In this document: piece after piece, positions 15,595 to 23,969 of the stretch
Layout of the letters: each line of letters begins with the position of its first letter
Numbering within the stretch: position 1 is the first letter of the stretch
Source of the DNA: an uncultured Bacteroidales bacterium
GTDB taxonomy: Bacteria; Bacteroidota; Bacteroidia; Bacteroidales; Paludibacteraceae
Assembly (NCBI GenBank): GCA_902800525.1
Contig: CADCEV010000004.1
Coordinates: 62,001-126,000, forward strand
Length of the DNA: 64,000 nucleotides
Direction of reading: 5' to 3'
Program-made: the position numbers and the translations under genes
Notes under the pieces: model-generated
Database searches by the model: none
What the model was told of the DNA's origin: nothing
What the model saw: only the letters and a program-made list of their open reading frames with translations

Positions 15595-17376
15595 ATGGCA
15601 TTTAATTTTAATAAAGTTCAGCCGGTTGAGCCAAAACCGGCGGAGAAAAAGTTAGAACCGGTAGATGAACTGAAACAGTTTATCAATACGTTTCTCGATG
15701 ATGGTAAATACGATGAGGCAGAGGCGGAACAGATTCTGCAAAAGGCTTCTGAACTGAACATTAGTGAGGATGAGGCAATCGATTTGATGGAAGCAGCTCT
15801 TAATCAACTCAAGAGCCAACCTGCTGCTGCGAGTGCATCATCTGTAGATTCTATCTACCCGGATGATTTGCTTGACGTCATCAAAGAAGGAGAAATAAGA
15901 AATATCAAATCTGTCTTCCGCACATGGCAGAATGCTATTTCTGCTATAAAAACGGATAATGACCAATATGATCTTATCCAATGCCTGTATTACATGACCT
16001 TTGCTGCACTCAATCCGGATGGTATCATTGCAGAACAAGAAAGCCGTAAAGCAAAACTGGTTAGTAACTATTGGCGCATATATTGGACATATATAGCTTA
16101 CATGAAAAATGGAAGGGACGCATTCGCCGAAGACTTGCTTGCTAAACTGCAAACATTCTCTGATTATGACGAAGATAACATATCTATACTTGAGACGATA
16201 GCAGAATTAAATCAATCCGGTGCGCAAGCAGCCCTAAAATTCTACAATAGCAGAAAAGCCGATGATAGATACAGTAACGAACTACAGGTTCTGGCTAAGG
16301 CCCTAAAGGTTGAATTGGGCCTGATTAAGCCGACTGCTTCCAACTTACAAGAATGCTCCTTTGTTACAGACAATCTGATTTGGTGGGAAGATGAAGAAGC
16401 GCGCACAGAGCGTAAAGCCCGGCAAGAATTAGAACGTCAGCGTATGGAGCGTGAAATAAAAGAACGTATTCGCCAAGAACAAGAAGCAGAGAAAAAGCGT
16501 ATTGAAGAAGAGCAAGACAAATTACGAAACCAGGTTACATACACCATAAAGATTCTGTCGGTAGACAATCAGTTAAACGCCATGTTTGCCCTCAAAAAAT
16601 CGCTTAATTGGGATGCTGCAGAGGTACGTGAAAATTTAGCTATGTTGCCATTCAAGGTTCTTGAAACGGATATGATCTCTAAAGCCAAAGATCTATATGA
16701 GCAATTGAACGGTAAAGGTTTAAAACTACAAATATCTGCCGTGAATGCGCTTGGAGAATTAGTGAAGCCAATTTTCTCGGATGCTTCCAAAGATAATGAG
16801 AAAACGGAACGCATTCAATCTGGAAAAGGAACCCCAAATGTAGAATGTGAATTCATCGATTTGGGATTAAGCGTATTATGGGCAACCTGTAATTTAGGTG
16901 CTAAAAAACCGGAAAAATTCGGAAATTATTATGCATGGGGAGAGGTAATGACAAAAAAGAAATTTTCAATATTTAATTATACTGCCGTTAATTACACTAA
17001 AGGAGAACTTGATGCTGCTCATGACCCCGCAACAAAGTTGCTTGGAAATGGAATTAAAACGCCTACAAAAGATGACTTTGATGAATTAATCGTTAAGTGT
17101 AAAATTATTAAAAATACCCTCAATGGAATCGAAGGAGCCAAAGTAATTGGACCAAATGGAAATTCAATTTTTGTTCCAGGCGCAGGATATTATGATAGTG
17201 AATACGAAAATGAAGACGAATATTTTTCAAAAGAACATAGTTATTGGTCTTCTACTCAAGATGATATGTCCGGTAAAGATTATGCGACATCATTTGAGAT
17301 ATGTTCTGATGATGATCTGATTAGCCGCAATTGTAAGTCCGATGGCCTTCCGATAAGACCTGTAAAAATTAAATGA
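15595..17376 (+). CDS. Multidomain protein: helical N-terminus, coiled coil, L7/L12-like segment, FISUMP-like domain
   Basis: 593 residues, no signal peptide. An N-terminal ~50-residue module (DELKQFINTFLDDGKYDEAE...) resembles the start of the protein at 17422. Residues about 265-312 are a charged coiled coil (ERQRMEREIKERIRQEQEAE). Residues about 313-395 resemble the C-terminal fold of ribosomal protein L7/L12 (ALKKSLNWDAAEVRENLAML, then KAKDLYEQLNGKGLKLQI), a weak call. From about 418 the sequence FIDLGLSVLWATCNLGA, YYAWGE, LPIRPVKI is typical of the FISUMP/major-paralogue domain seen in many Bacteroidota surface proteins, odd here in a protein without an export signal. Same operon as the ATPase. 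Confidence 0.65.
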   Translation: MAFNFNKVQPVEPKPAEKKLEPVDELKQFINTFLDDGKYDEAEAEQILQKASELNISEDEAIDLMEAALNQLKSQPAAASASSVDSIYPDDLLDVIKEGEIRNIKSVFRTWQNAISAIKTDNDQYDLIQCLYYMTFAALNPDGIIAEQESRKAKLVSNYWRIYWTYIAYMKNGRDAFAEDLLAKLQTFSDYDEDNISILETIAELNQSGAQAALKFYNSRKADDRYSNELQVLAKALKVELGLIKPTASNLQECSFVTDNLIWWEDEEARTERKARQELERQRMEREIKERIRQEQEAEKKRIEEEQDKLRNQVTYTIKILSVDNQLNAMFALKKSLNWDAAEVRENLAMLPFKVLETDMISKAKDLYEQLNGKGLKLQISAVNALGELVKPIFSDASKDNEKTERIQSGKGTPNVECEFIDLGLSVLWATCNLGAKKPEKFGNYYAWGEVMTKKKFSIFNYTAVNYTKGELDAAHDPATKLLGNGIKTPTKDDFDELIVKCKIIKNTLNGIEGAKVIGPNGNSIFVPGAGYYDSEYENEDEYFSKEHSYWSSTQDDMSGKDYATSFEICSDDDLISRNCKSDGLPIRPVKIK

Positions 17377-17421
17377 CATAATATATGTACATTATAAATC
17401 CTTAAAAATATTGTAATTATT

Positions 17422-18366
17422 ATGATACCTAAAGAATTAAAAGCCCTGATTGATGAACACTGCATGGGCATTAAGGATGCCGGAAAAATTTCACCGGAAG
17501 TAATGGATCTCATCATGAGCAAAGCAGAACAGAAGAATGCAGATTTCGAAGAAGTTCAAAAATACATGGAAGAGGTCATTAGTGGTCCGACAAAAGCGGA
17601 ACGCGAAGCGATGGCTAAAGCAGAAGCTGAACGCAAAGCTAAAGCTGAAGCCGAACGCGCCGAGAAAGAGCGCCTTGCTGCTATAGAACGTGCAAAACGC
17701 GAAAAAAGAGAAGCTGCTGAGCGCGCAGAAAGAGAACGCCTTGCTGCAATTGAGCGTGCAGAGAAAGAGAAAAAAGAAGCAGCTGAGCGAGCAGAACGCG
17801 AAAAGAAAGAGGCAATATTTAAAGAGCTACAAAAAAAATACCCGACTGCTAAGCTAAAAATGTATAATGATGCTCTTAGTGAAGCTCTAAAAGTACCTGT
17901 TCCTAGTCAAGTTTTTCAAAAACCTATTGATAAATGGGAAGATGAATTCAAAGCAAGCGCAAAACGACAAACAATTATAAAGATTAAGAACATTGCATAT
18001 TGGGTAGTATTTTCCATTCTTTTGATTTTCACATCAGTATGGGTTTACCAATTCGCAGAAAGTACATGGGATAAAGTACTCTCCACAATACTTATTCTAA
18101 TGGGCTTTGGTGTCAATTTGTATTATCGTTTAAAAGATAAATATGAAGATAGCGACGTAGACTGCTTTCCTATTTTGAGTGCAGGTTTACTATGGCAACA
18201 TTTTTTTATTGATGGGTTCTGGATGACTCTTTTAAGTGTCATTATTATTATCATTTTATGTATAATAGCATTAAATCGAGACTATAAGGTAAGACGCACA
18301 ATGACATGGATTATTGTAGCACTTTTTTATCTGTCACTTCTCGCATATCCTTTTTTAGTTTTATAA
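17422..18366 (+). CDS. Coiled-coil protein with four membrane spans
   Basis: 314 residues. The first ~50 (ELKALIDEHCMGIKDAGKIS, then EVMDLIMSKAEQKNADFEEV) match the N-terminal module of the preceding gene product. Residues 57-131 are an Ala/Glu/Arg/Lys-rich coiled coil made of about three near-identical ~22-residue repeats (ERAE.ERLAAIERA..EK.EAA). Four hydrophobic spans follow at about 193-213, 219-237, 258-285 and 294-314. This could be the membrane component of the system, since the FtsK-type ATPase itself has none. It is probably in the same operon (gap 45 bases). No family is recognised for the membrane part. Confidence 0.6.
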   Translation: MIPKELKALIDEHCMGIKDAGKISPEVMDLIMSKAEQKNADFEEVQKYMEEVISGPTKAEREAMAKAEAERKAKAEAERAEKERLAAIERAKREKREAAERAERERLAAIERAEKEKKEAAERAEREKKEAIFKELQKKYPTAKLKMYNDALSEALKVPVPSQVFQKPIDKWEDEFKASAKRQTIIKIKNIAYWVVFSILLIFTSVWVYQFAESTWDKVLSTILILMGFGVNLYYRLKDKYEDSDVDCFPILSAGLLWQHFFIDGFWMTLLSVIIIIILCIIALNRDYKVRRTMTWIIVALFYLSLLAYPFLVL

Positions 18367-18384
18367 TATCCCTAAATGCGCATT

Positions 18385-19422
18385 ATGGAACAACAAAAAA
18401 TTATGGAACAACAAACACCAATCACTCTTGATGATAGAATCAAGCAAGACCTCACTGAACTTTATCGTATTTTGCATAAGTCGGCTCAACTGAAAGGCAT
18501 CAAAGAAGAAGTCCCCGGCATATCCGCAGCGGTTAAGTTATCTGAAAAATTATATAGCGGAGATAACAAACATAAGGATAAGGATAAGGATGATGCTTAT
18601 ACATTATCCACGCTTGGATTACCCGGCTATTTTACTGGAAACCGTGATGCTAAAACCGTCATGGTAATGCTCAATCCCGGAATCAGCGCAATGGAAAACG
18701 ATAATCCACTTAGAACGATGAAATCAATAAAAGACTTAGGAATTGATTTTGACAAAGGAGAGGATAAATTTATCGATTCTTATAAGGAGAAATATTCTAA
18801 GTTCGGAGAACATGAATCTTACAAAGTTGATGCCTTTGATTTGAAACAAGCTGTTTTTTTGAGCCAATGGGAAAATACAGGAATCGACCCCACAGATGGT
18901 TTCCCCAAAAAACTAATAGATAACAGTGGTAAGCACAATAATGCTGCTGTTAAAGCTGAAATTAAATCTTTAAAGGAAAAAGCCACAAGAAAAGTATTGA
19001 CCCAAAAACTGCAATTAGAACTAATTCCTTATGCCTCGCGCAAATTTGACACTGATAATGCAAATCTCGAGGTTTTGATGCCTTATTTGGAAACTCTATT
19101 GCATGAGATAAATCCAAAAACTCAAACGAATGTTATCTTCTGCTCTGATTTCTTCGAGAGACTATTTAACTATGCCAATGGGAGGAATGAAATACAAATT
19201 GAATTCATCAAGAGGAAAGAACCGATAGAATTAAAAGAAAAAGGAGAAGACAAAAGTAAAAAAGCTTTCTGTTCTGTTGTCAAAATCTCGTGTAAAGTTG
19301 GTAACAAAAAGAAAACATTTAAAGCAATTATAGCCCATACTTTCTCAAATCAATCACTAACTAATGCCTATGAAAAGATGAAAGAATACGGTAGTAAGTG
19401 CTATGATATTTTGAATGAATAA
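18385..19422 (+). CDS. Unknown soluble protein with LNPG motif
   Basis: About 345 residues. Three in-frame ATG codons (18376, 18385, 18403) are possible because MEQQ is duplicated at the start; 18385 is chosen arbitrarily. The stretch TVMVMLNPGISAM near residue 94 resembles motif 1 of uracil-DNA-glycosylase-like folds (a hydrophobic strand, then L-N-P-G), and IIAHTFSNQSLTNAY near the end could hold the matching His motif. That is a weak resemblance. Lys-rich linkers (KHKDKDKDD; KEKGEDKSKK) suggest flexible loops. It lies between the four-span protein and the channel-like protein and is probably co-transcribed. Confidence 0.45.
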   Translation: MEQQKIMEQQTPITLDDRIKQDLTELYRILHKSAQLKGIKEEVPGISAAVKLSEKLYSGDNKHKDKDKDDAYTLSTLGLPGYFTGNRDAKTVMVMLNPGISAMENDNPLRTMKSIKDLGIDFDKGEDKFIDSYKEKYSKFGEHESYKVDAFDLKQAVFLSQWENTGIDPTDGFPKKLIDNSGKHNNAAVKAEIKSLKEKATRKVLTQKLQLELIPYASRKFDTDNANLEVLMPYLETLLHEINPKTQTNVIFCSDFFERLFNYANGRNEIQIEFIKRKEPIELKEKGEDKSKKAFCSVVKISCKVGNKKKTFKAIIAHTFSNQSLTNAYEKMKEYGSKCYDILNE

Positions 19423-19458
19423 AAATAATTCATAAAATATCCTTAGTATAATAGAATC

Positions 19459-20805
19459 ATGAAACTATTATTAAATCGTCTGCAGTTTGTTAGAAAGGCA
19501 TTTGCTACCACGAAATATGAAATGCTGATTTCGTTAGGTATCATCTTGGTGCTTACCGCCATTCTGTCTATCATCTTCTACATTGTAGAGAGCATTGCGC
19601 AACCTGATGTGTATCGCAATTATTGGGATGCACTCGTATGGGCGTACACACGCTATATGGAAGGAGGAGACGGTGTGTTTGAAGGCGGTCCAATAACGGT
19701 TACCGGCAAGGTTATTGCTTCGCTGCTTGGTTTGATAGGAATTGCGTTGGTAGCTATCCCTGCCGGTTTGGTTGGTTCGGGATTCATGGATGCTATTGCG
19801 GAGGAAAAACGAGAAGAAGAACTGAAGCAATTGCATATCCGTATGTTAAAGCAGTTCCCGCGTTTCAATTCAGCAGCTTTTAATGAGTATTGCCGCAATC
19901 TGCCGGATGGTTGTCCTGAAGAATACAAAAGCAGTCGGTTTACAACCCGTGCAGAACTCCTTTCGCGCTTTCAAACGCGCTTAGGCATTGATTTTAAGGA
20001 CATCGCAGATGTCTGCAATCGGTACTCTGAATTGCGTTTACGCGATATGGCGGATGAAGTTAGCGATGAAGAGAATCCTGTCTCAAACTTTGTGGTGGAA
20101 TTGATACCGGTTAATACGCGATACGGCTGTTTTGTTAACCGAGAATCGGATGTCACCATCATGGTAACCAGCGGCTTTGACGAGATGGGCACTTCGTGGT
20201 TTGGGTATCATATGGCATTATTAGGGGGATTCAACTTCCTATGCAAGAATCAGGAAGTCGATCCCGATGAACGCGATTCGTATTACTTCATAAGTGATAA
20301 TGCGACAGAGGAGCAACAACAGATGCGAAACCTCTTCTTTCGCGATTTACAGTCAGTGAGCGGAAAAGGAAAGTGGGTTATCAATATTCAATCGGCAGTC
20401 CGTAGTTCGCGTAACAAGATTGATTTCAATTTTATCTATGACAATCGCGCTCGCAATAATCCTTCAGTAGAGAGAATCACAGATGTAGAGCGGCTGATGG
20501 CCTTGGTTAATGAGGCATTTAGCAAAGCGCCCTTTGATGACGCACCGCATATCGCGCAACAATCGGAATTGTATGTGTTGACGAAGAATAACATTGCCTA
20601 TAAACTCCGTGAAATGCAAGAAGGAACGAATGTACTTCATATCCGCGTGGCAAGTAATCTAATCAATATGGATTTACGCCGTTCAGTGGCTATGTATATC
20701 CTTTCCGATTGTATTCGCCGTTCTTTCGCTCCTCAACAAAAACTGCGCGAAGAAGACATACAGGAATTGCGTTCGAAAGGCTACGGATATAGCTTAAATG
20801 CATAA
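19459..20805 (+). CDS. Two-span ion-channel-like protein with large cytoplasmic domain
   Basis: 448 residues. Span 1 at about 21-46, a pore-like loop at about 57-82 and span 2 at about 84-108 match the Ion_trans_2 layout; span 2 (GKVIASLLGLIGIALVAIPAGL) is very like the inner helix of voltage-gated K+ channels. The selectivity filter is not canonical: instead of T-x-G-Y-G-D the loop reads YMEGGDGVFEGGP. The ~340-residue C-terminal part is cytoplasmic and unrecognised (starts EEKREEELKQLHIRMLKQFP). A channel in this position could act as an effector or regulator; ion selectivity cannot be read from the sequence. Confidence 0.65.
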   Translation: MKLLLNRLQFVRKAFATTKYEMLISLGIILVLTAILSIIFYIVESIAQPDVYRNYWDALVWAYTRYMEGGDGVFEGGPITVTGKVIASLLGLIGIALVAIPAGLVGSGFMDAIAEEKREEELKQLHIRMLKQFPRFNSAAFNEYCRNLPDGCPEEYKSSRFTTRAELLSRFQTRLGIDFKDIADVCNRYSELRLRDMADEVSDEENPVSNFVVELIPVNTRYGCFVNRESDVTIMVTSGFDEMGTSWFGYHMALLGGFNFLCKNQEVDPDERDSYYFISDNATEEQQQMRNLFFRDLQSVSGKGKWVINIQSAVRSSRNKIDFNFIYDNRARNNPSVERITDVERLMALVNEAFSKAPFDDAPHIAQQSELYVLTKNNIAYKLREMQEGTNVLHIRVASNLINMDLRRSVAMYILSDCIRRSFAPQQKLREEDIQELRSKGYGYSLNA

Positions 20806-20854
20806 AAAATATATCTTGTTTTGAATTTTGTACATTTTGTGATTATTATAAAAT

Positions 20855-21346
20855 ATGGAAAATTTACAAAAACCGCTTCTGTTTATAGACATGGATAATG
20901 TGCTGGTGGATTTCAAGTCAGGATTAGCAAAAGTGCCCGAAGAAATCAAGCATCAGTACGAGCAAGATGAAAAGGGCAAACCGCATTACGATGACATCCC
21001 CGGCATCTTTGCACTGATGGAGCCGATGCCCGGAGCGATTGAAGCTGTACGCACATTGAGTGAGAAATACGACCTCTACATTCTCAGTACGGCTCCGTGG
21101 ATGAATCCGTCCGCATGGTCGGACAAGGTGAAATGGGTGCAACATTACTTCGATTCGGCACGCAAAGAGGGAGTTTTCTACAAGCGACTGATTCTTTGTC
21201 ATCATAAAGATATGCTCATCCGTCCGGAGGCATATCTCATTGATGACCGCCCAAATCACGGAGCAGAGCAGTTCGGAGACCATTGGATTCAAATGGACAC
21301 CGAACGTTTTCCCGATTGGGAGAGTGTGGTCAAGTATTTGATGTGA
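20855..21346 (+). CDS. 5'(3')-deoxyribonucleotidase-type HAD phosphatase
   Basis: 163 residues, cytoplasmic. The HAD motif I is FIDMDNVLVDF (Asp at about 13 and 15), motif II is LSTAPW near 77, and motif IV is YLIDDRP near 130. The pattern fits the NT5C family, which removes phosphate from deoxyribonucleotides. It starts 49 bases after the channel-like gene. Nucleotidases of this sort occur both in housekeeping and in phage-defence neighbourhoods; the surrounding accessory genes make the second reading possible but unproven. Confidence 0.8.
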   Translation: MENLQKPLLFIDMDNVLVDFKSGLAKVPEEIKHQYEQDEKGKPHYDDIPGIFALMEPMPGAIEAVRTLSEKYDLYILSTAPWMNPSAWSDKVKWVQHYFDSARKEGVFYKRLILCHHKDMLIRPEAYLIDDRPNHGAEQFGDHWIQMDTERFPDWESVVKYLM

Positions 21347-21362
21347 GAACATAGCATTATTA

Positions 21363-22277
21363 ATGAGAAACAATAACCTCAATATTGCCAAGCGAATCAA
21401 GAATGACGAGTTTTACACTCGATTGGAGGATATAGAAATGGAATTAAAATTCTATAGCCGTCACTTTGCCAATAAAATAGTGTTATGCAATTGCGATAAT
21501 CCTTATGAGAGCAATTTTTATAGATATTTTGTCCAACACTTTAATCAACTAAGATTAAAGAAATTAATTACTACTTGTTATAGCGATTCGAATACATGCG
21601 CTTATAAACTCCAAATACAAGAAGTTCGAATCAATAAAGACGGGTTAAATGACATAACAGATATTCATGAGTTAATCAAGAACGACAAAAACACATTATC
21701 CATTCTCAACGGAGATGGTTCTTTTGATAGTCCCGAGTGCTTTGAACTATTACAGGAGGCTGACATTGTGGTCACTAATCCTCCTTTCTCGTTGTTGAGA
21801 AAATATGTGGCTATGTTGATGAAATCTCAGAAATTATTCTTGATTATTGCCAGTCAGAATCTTATTACATACAAAGAGGTTTTTCCGTATATTAGAACCA
21901 ATCAAATGTGGATCGGATACAACAAGGTTCATTCCTTTGTTCAACCACCCTCTAATTCATTGAAAATATTTGGTAATATCTGTTGGTTTACCAATATGGA
22001 TATTCAGAAAAGGCATGAGAATTTAGTATTAACCAATAAGTACAATTCGGAAGATTACCCCAAGTATGATAATTATGACGCAATTAGTGTAAAGGCTACG
22101 AATCGTATCCCGATGGATTACATGGAAATAATGGGAGTACCGATTACATTCCTGGAAAAATATAATCCTGACCAGTTTGAGATAGTAGGAAATGAGTATG
22201 AACTCAACATTCCTTCCGGGCGTACCTACCTTAATGGTAAAAGACAATATTCGCGAATTTTCATTCGCAGAATATAA
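21363..22277 (+). CDS. EcoRI-type adenine-specific DNA methyltransferase, no nuclease partner
   Basis: 304 residues. The N-terminus (KRIKNDEFYTRLEDIEMELKF, then CNCDNPYESNFYRYF) and the catalytic motif IV N-P-P-F near 138-141 (TNPPFSLLRKY) match the EcoRI methylase family (M.EcoRI), which methylates adenine N6. No restriction endonuclease gene of recognisable type is next to it, so it is an orphan methylase or part of a system whose nuclease is not recognised. The AT-rich coding sequence resembles the neighbouring accessory genes rather than housekeeping genes. It starts 16 bases after the nucleotidase stop. Confidence 0.85.
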   Translation: MRNNNLNIAKRIKNDEFYTRLEDIEMELKFYSRHFANKIVLCNCDNPYESNFYRYFVQHFNQLRLKKLITTCYSDSNTCAYKLQIQEVRINKDGLNDITDIHELIKNDKNTLSILNGDGSFDSPECFELLQEADIVVTNPPFSLLRKYVAMLMKSQKLFLIIASQNLITYKEVFPYIRTNQMWIGYNKVHSFVQPPSNSLKIFGNICWFTNMDIQKRHENLVLTNKYNSEDYPKYDNYDAISVKATNRIPMDYMEIMGVPITFLEKYNPDQFEIVGNEYELNIPSGRTYLNGKRQYSRIFIRRI

Positions 22278-22289
22278 TAACAATAATTA

Positions 22290-22325
22290 AAAACCTCGCG
22301 ATGTATAGGCAATCGTAAGAAACAA
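22290..22325 (+). promoter_or_regulatory. Conserved leader element, copy 1
   Basis: AAAACCTCGCGATGTATAGG followed by CAATCGT lies directly before the start codon at 22325. A second copy precedes the gene at 23499. Both can fold a short stem (GCGAT with ATCGT here) around GTATAGG. Paired changes (G-T here, A-T in the other copy) keep the stem. Confidence 0.6.
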
Positions 22326-23098
22326 TGAAACTGACTTTATTTCCGGAATCAAGCTATCGCTTATCCTTATTCCCAATTATTGGTGAAGAATCGAACGCCC
22401 TTATTGACGACGAAGGCTTCGATACCGATGTTTTATCTGAGTTGGAAGAAAAATACATAGAGCAAACGGAAAGACAATACGACATCATTTTTGATTTCTA
22501 TGCTTCCGGTGACGGTATGTATTATTCCATTGATGATGGTGATCAGGACGAATTGGAAGACAATGCCATCATTATTGATCGGAGCAAATACGATTTAGAA
22601 GTAAACGAAGAAGAACCCGGTGAAGATTTCCTGCTTGTTGAGAATATGCAAATGGCGGATAACTGCGACATGAGTGATCCTGTTGAGATGTACAAGGATA
22701 TCCAGATACGTCACAACGAGACAACCGATGATCATTTGAATATTGTCGTTGATGCAGTTCGCCGTAGGATGCAGCAGGTGGCGCAGCAATTAGTGGATGA
22801 AGGTTTGGCTGAAAACGTGGAATCGGTTCGTTTTGCATTACAATATGGTCCGATTTACGGATGTCAATATTGTTTTGATATCAACGCTGATGAATTTGAT
22901 CCGGAAGCATTGCGCCCGATTGATTGTACGGACTGGAACGATTGTCACGTTTCCGATGTATTACAAGAGCATTGGCCGGATAGACTCGTTGGCAGTTTAA
23001 TCTACAATGGTATATTCTATGCCGGCGAGTGTGAAGGTGTTGATAGCTTTGAATGGAATTGCGATTTAGTAGATAGTGACTTGAACAGTTTGCTGTGA
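22325..23098 (+). CDS. Acidic protein of unknown function
   Basis: 257 residues, strongly acidic (many Asp and Glu, for example DDGDQDELEDNA). No signal peptide, membrane span or recognised motif. Residues about 165-185 (VRFALQYGPIYGCQYCFDIN) and WNDCHVSDVLQEHW are the most structured-looking parts; Cys residues are present as CQYC. The start codon lies right behind the conserved leader element. The high acidity recalls DNA mimics or immunity-type proteins, but that is only a resemblance in composition. Confidence 0.5.
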   Translation: MKLTLFPESSYRLSLFPIIGEESNALIDDEGFDTDVLSELEEKYIEQTERQYDIIFDFYASGDGMYYSIDDGDQDELEDNAIIIDRSKYDLEVNEEEPGEDFLLVENMQMADNCDMSDPVEMYKDIQIRHNETTDDHLNIVVDAVRRRMQQVAQQLVDEGLAENVESVRFALQYGPIYGCQYCFDINADEFDPEALRPIDCTDWNDCHVSDVLQEHWPDRLVGSLIYNGIFYAGECEGVDSFEWNCDLVDSDLNSLL

Positions 23099-23139
23099 TG
23101 ACAGGAATCGTCGCAGGATGCAAAGAGTAGGATAACTAT

Positions 23140-23436
23140 ATGCGTTGGTTAGAGCCATTTGAAAATCTGGAGAATTTTGAGGCGTACTTTGGTGACGAAC
23201 TCAAGGACGCTCCAAAAGGAGAGGTGGTCATCCGTCTTATCGAAGGCGGCAATGAATACATGATAGTCGGCGATACAAAGTGCGGCTACACGCCGGGCAT
23301 CAAAGTCGGCTATCATGTATGGATTCAATCTCCGAAAGGCAGCTACATGACCTCCGAAGTCCAATCCATAGATTTCGCCGCAGAAACTTTCACTTGCGTG
23401 CAAAGTACTTACCATTTTCATTTTGTTAAAAAGTAG
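23140..23436 (+). CDS. Small protein of unknown function
   Basis: 98 residues, mixed beta pattern (GEVVIRLIEGGNEYMIVGD), no signal peptide. It lies 41 bases after the acidic protein and may be translated from the same RNA. No family recognised. Codon use is normal for the block, which supports a real gene. Confidence 0.5.
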   Translation: MRWLEPFENLENFEAYFGDELKDAPKGEVVIRLIEGGNEYMIVGDTKCGYTPGIKVGYHVWIQSPKGSYMTSEVQSIDFAAETFTCVQSTYHFHFVKK

Positions 23437-23458
23437 AAACTTTTGAATAAATTATTAA

Positions 23459-23498
23459 TTCTAAAACCTCACGATGTATAGGGTATCGTTCTAATACT
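23459..23498 (+). promoter_or_regulatory. Conserved leader element, copy 2
   Basis: TAAAACCTCACGATGTATAGG followed by GTATCGT ends 8-10 bases before the start codon at 23499. It matches copy 1 (22290-22325) at nearly every base outside the loop. The stem here is ACGAT with ATCGT. Confidence 0.6.
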
Positions 23499-23879
23499 AT
23501 GGATATTAAAGATCTAAAAGACGGAATTATTTACGTCTCATTTACAAGTCGTGATGACACAAAGAATGCGTATTTGTATATCCTGCATGACCGTAATTTG
23601 TATTGGGTTGATGAACAATATGAAATTGTTGCTCCTAAGTCGCAGGAATTCTATGATGATTATGTTAACGATCTTGGCAACTATGACAAGTGGGATGATA
23701 GTCTAGACTCCTACAATTCGATAGACGAATTCCTGGAGGATGTCGGAAACTCAAAGAAAGAGTGTGTGGAAGGAGATTGTGAATGTGATGGTGACTGGAG
23801 CTACTTGTCGGAGAATGGTGAGTATGTAGTCACTTTGTTCGTTGGCGATGAGAAGGTAATGGAGAAAATTGTGTCATAA
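23499..23879 (+). CDS. Small acidic protein of unknown function
   Basis: 126 residues, very acidic (YVNDLGNYDKWDDSLDSYNS). Starts as a beta-rich fold (DGIIYVSFTSRDDTKNAYLY) and ends with ENGEYVVTLFVGDEK. Contains a Cys cluster ECVEGDCECDGDW that could bind metal, though not in a known arrangement. The gene sits behind the second copy of the conserved leader element. Function unknown. Confidence 0.5.
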   Translation: MDIKDLKDGIIYVSFTSRDDTKNAYLYILHDRNLYWVDEQYEIVAPKSQEFYDDYVNDLGNYDKWDDSLDSYNSIDEFLEDVGNSKKECVEGDCECDGDWSYLSENGEYVVTLFVGDEKVMEKIVS

Positions 23880-23969
23880 AATCGCAGAAAAAAATGAGGT
23901 CTTGGTTGAATTTTCAGAAATTTTTACTATATTATAGTGTACGCACGACAATATAATACAGTAAAAGAT

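Noticed and set aside
18385-19422. Uracil-DNA glycosylase
   Set aside because: Only an L-N-P-G motif resembles the family; the other active-site motifs are not convincing.
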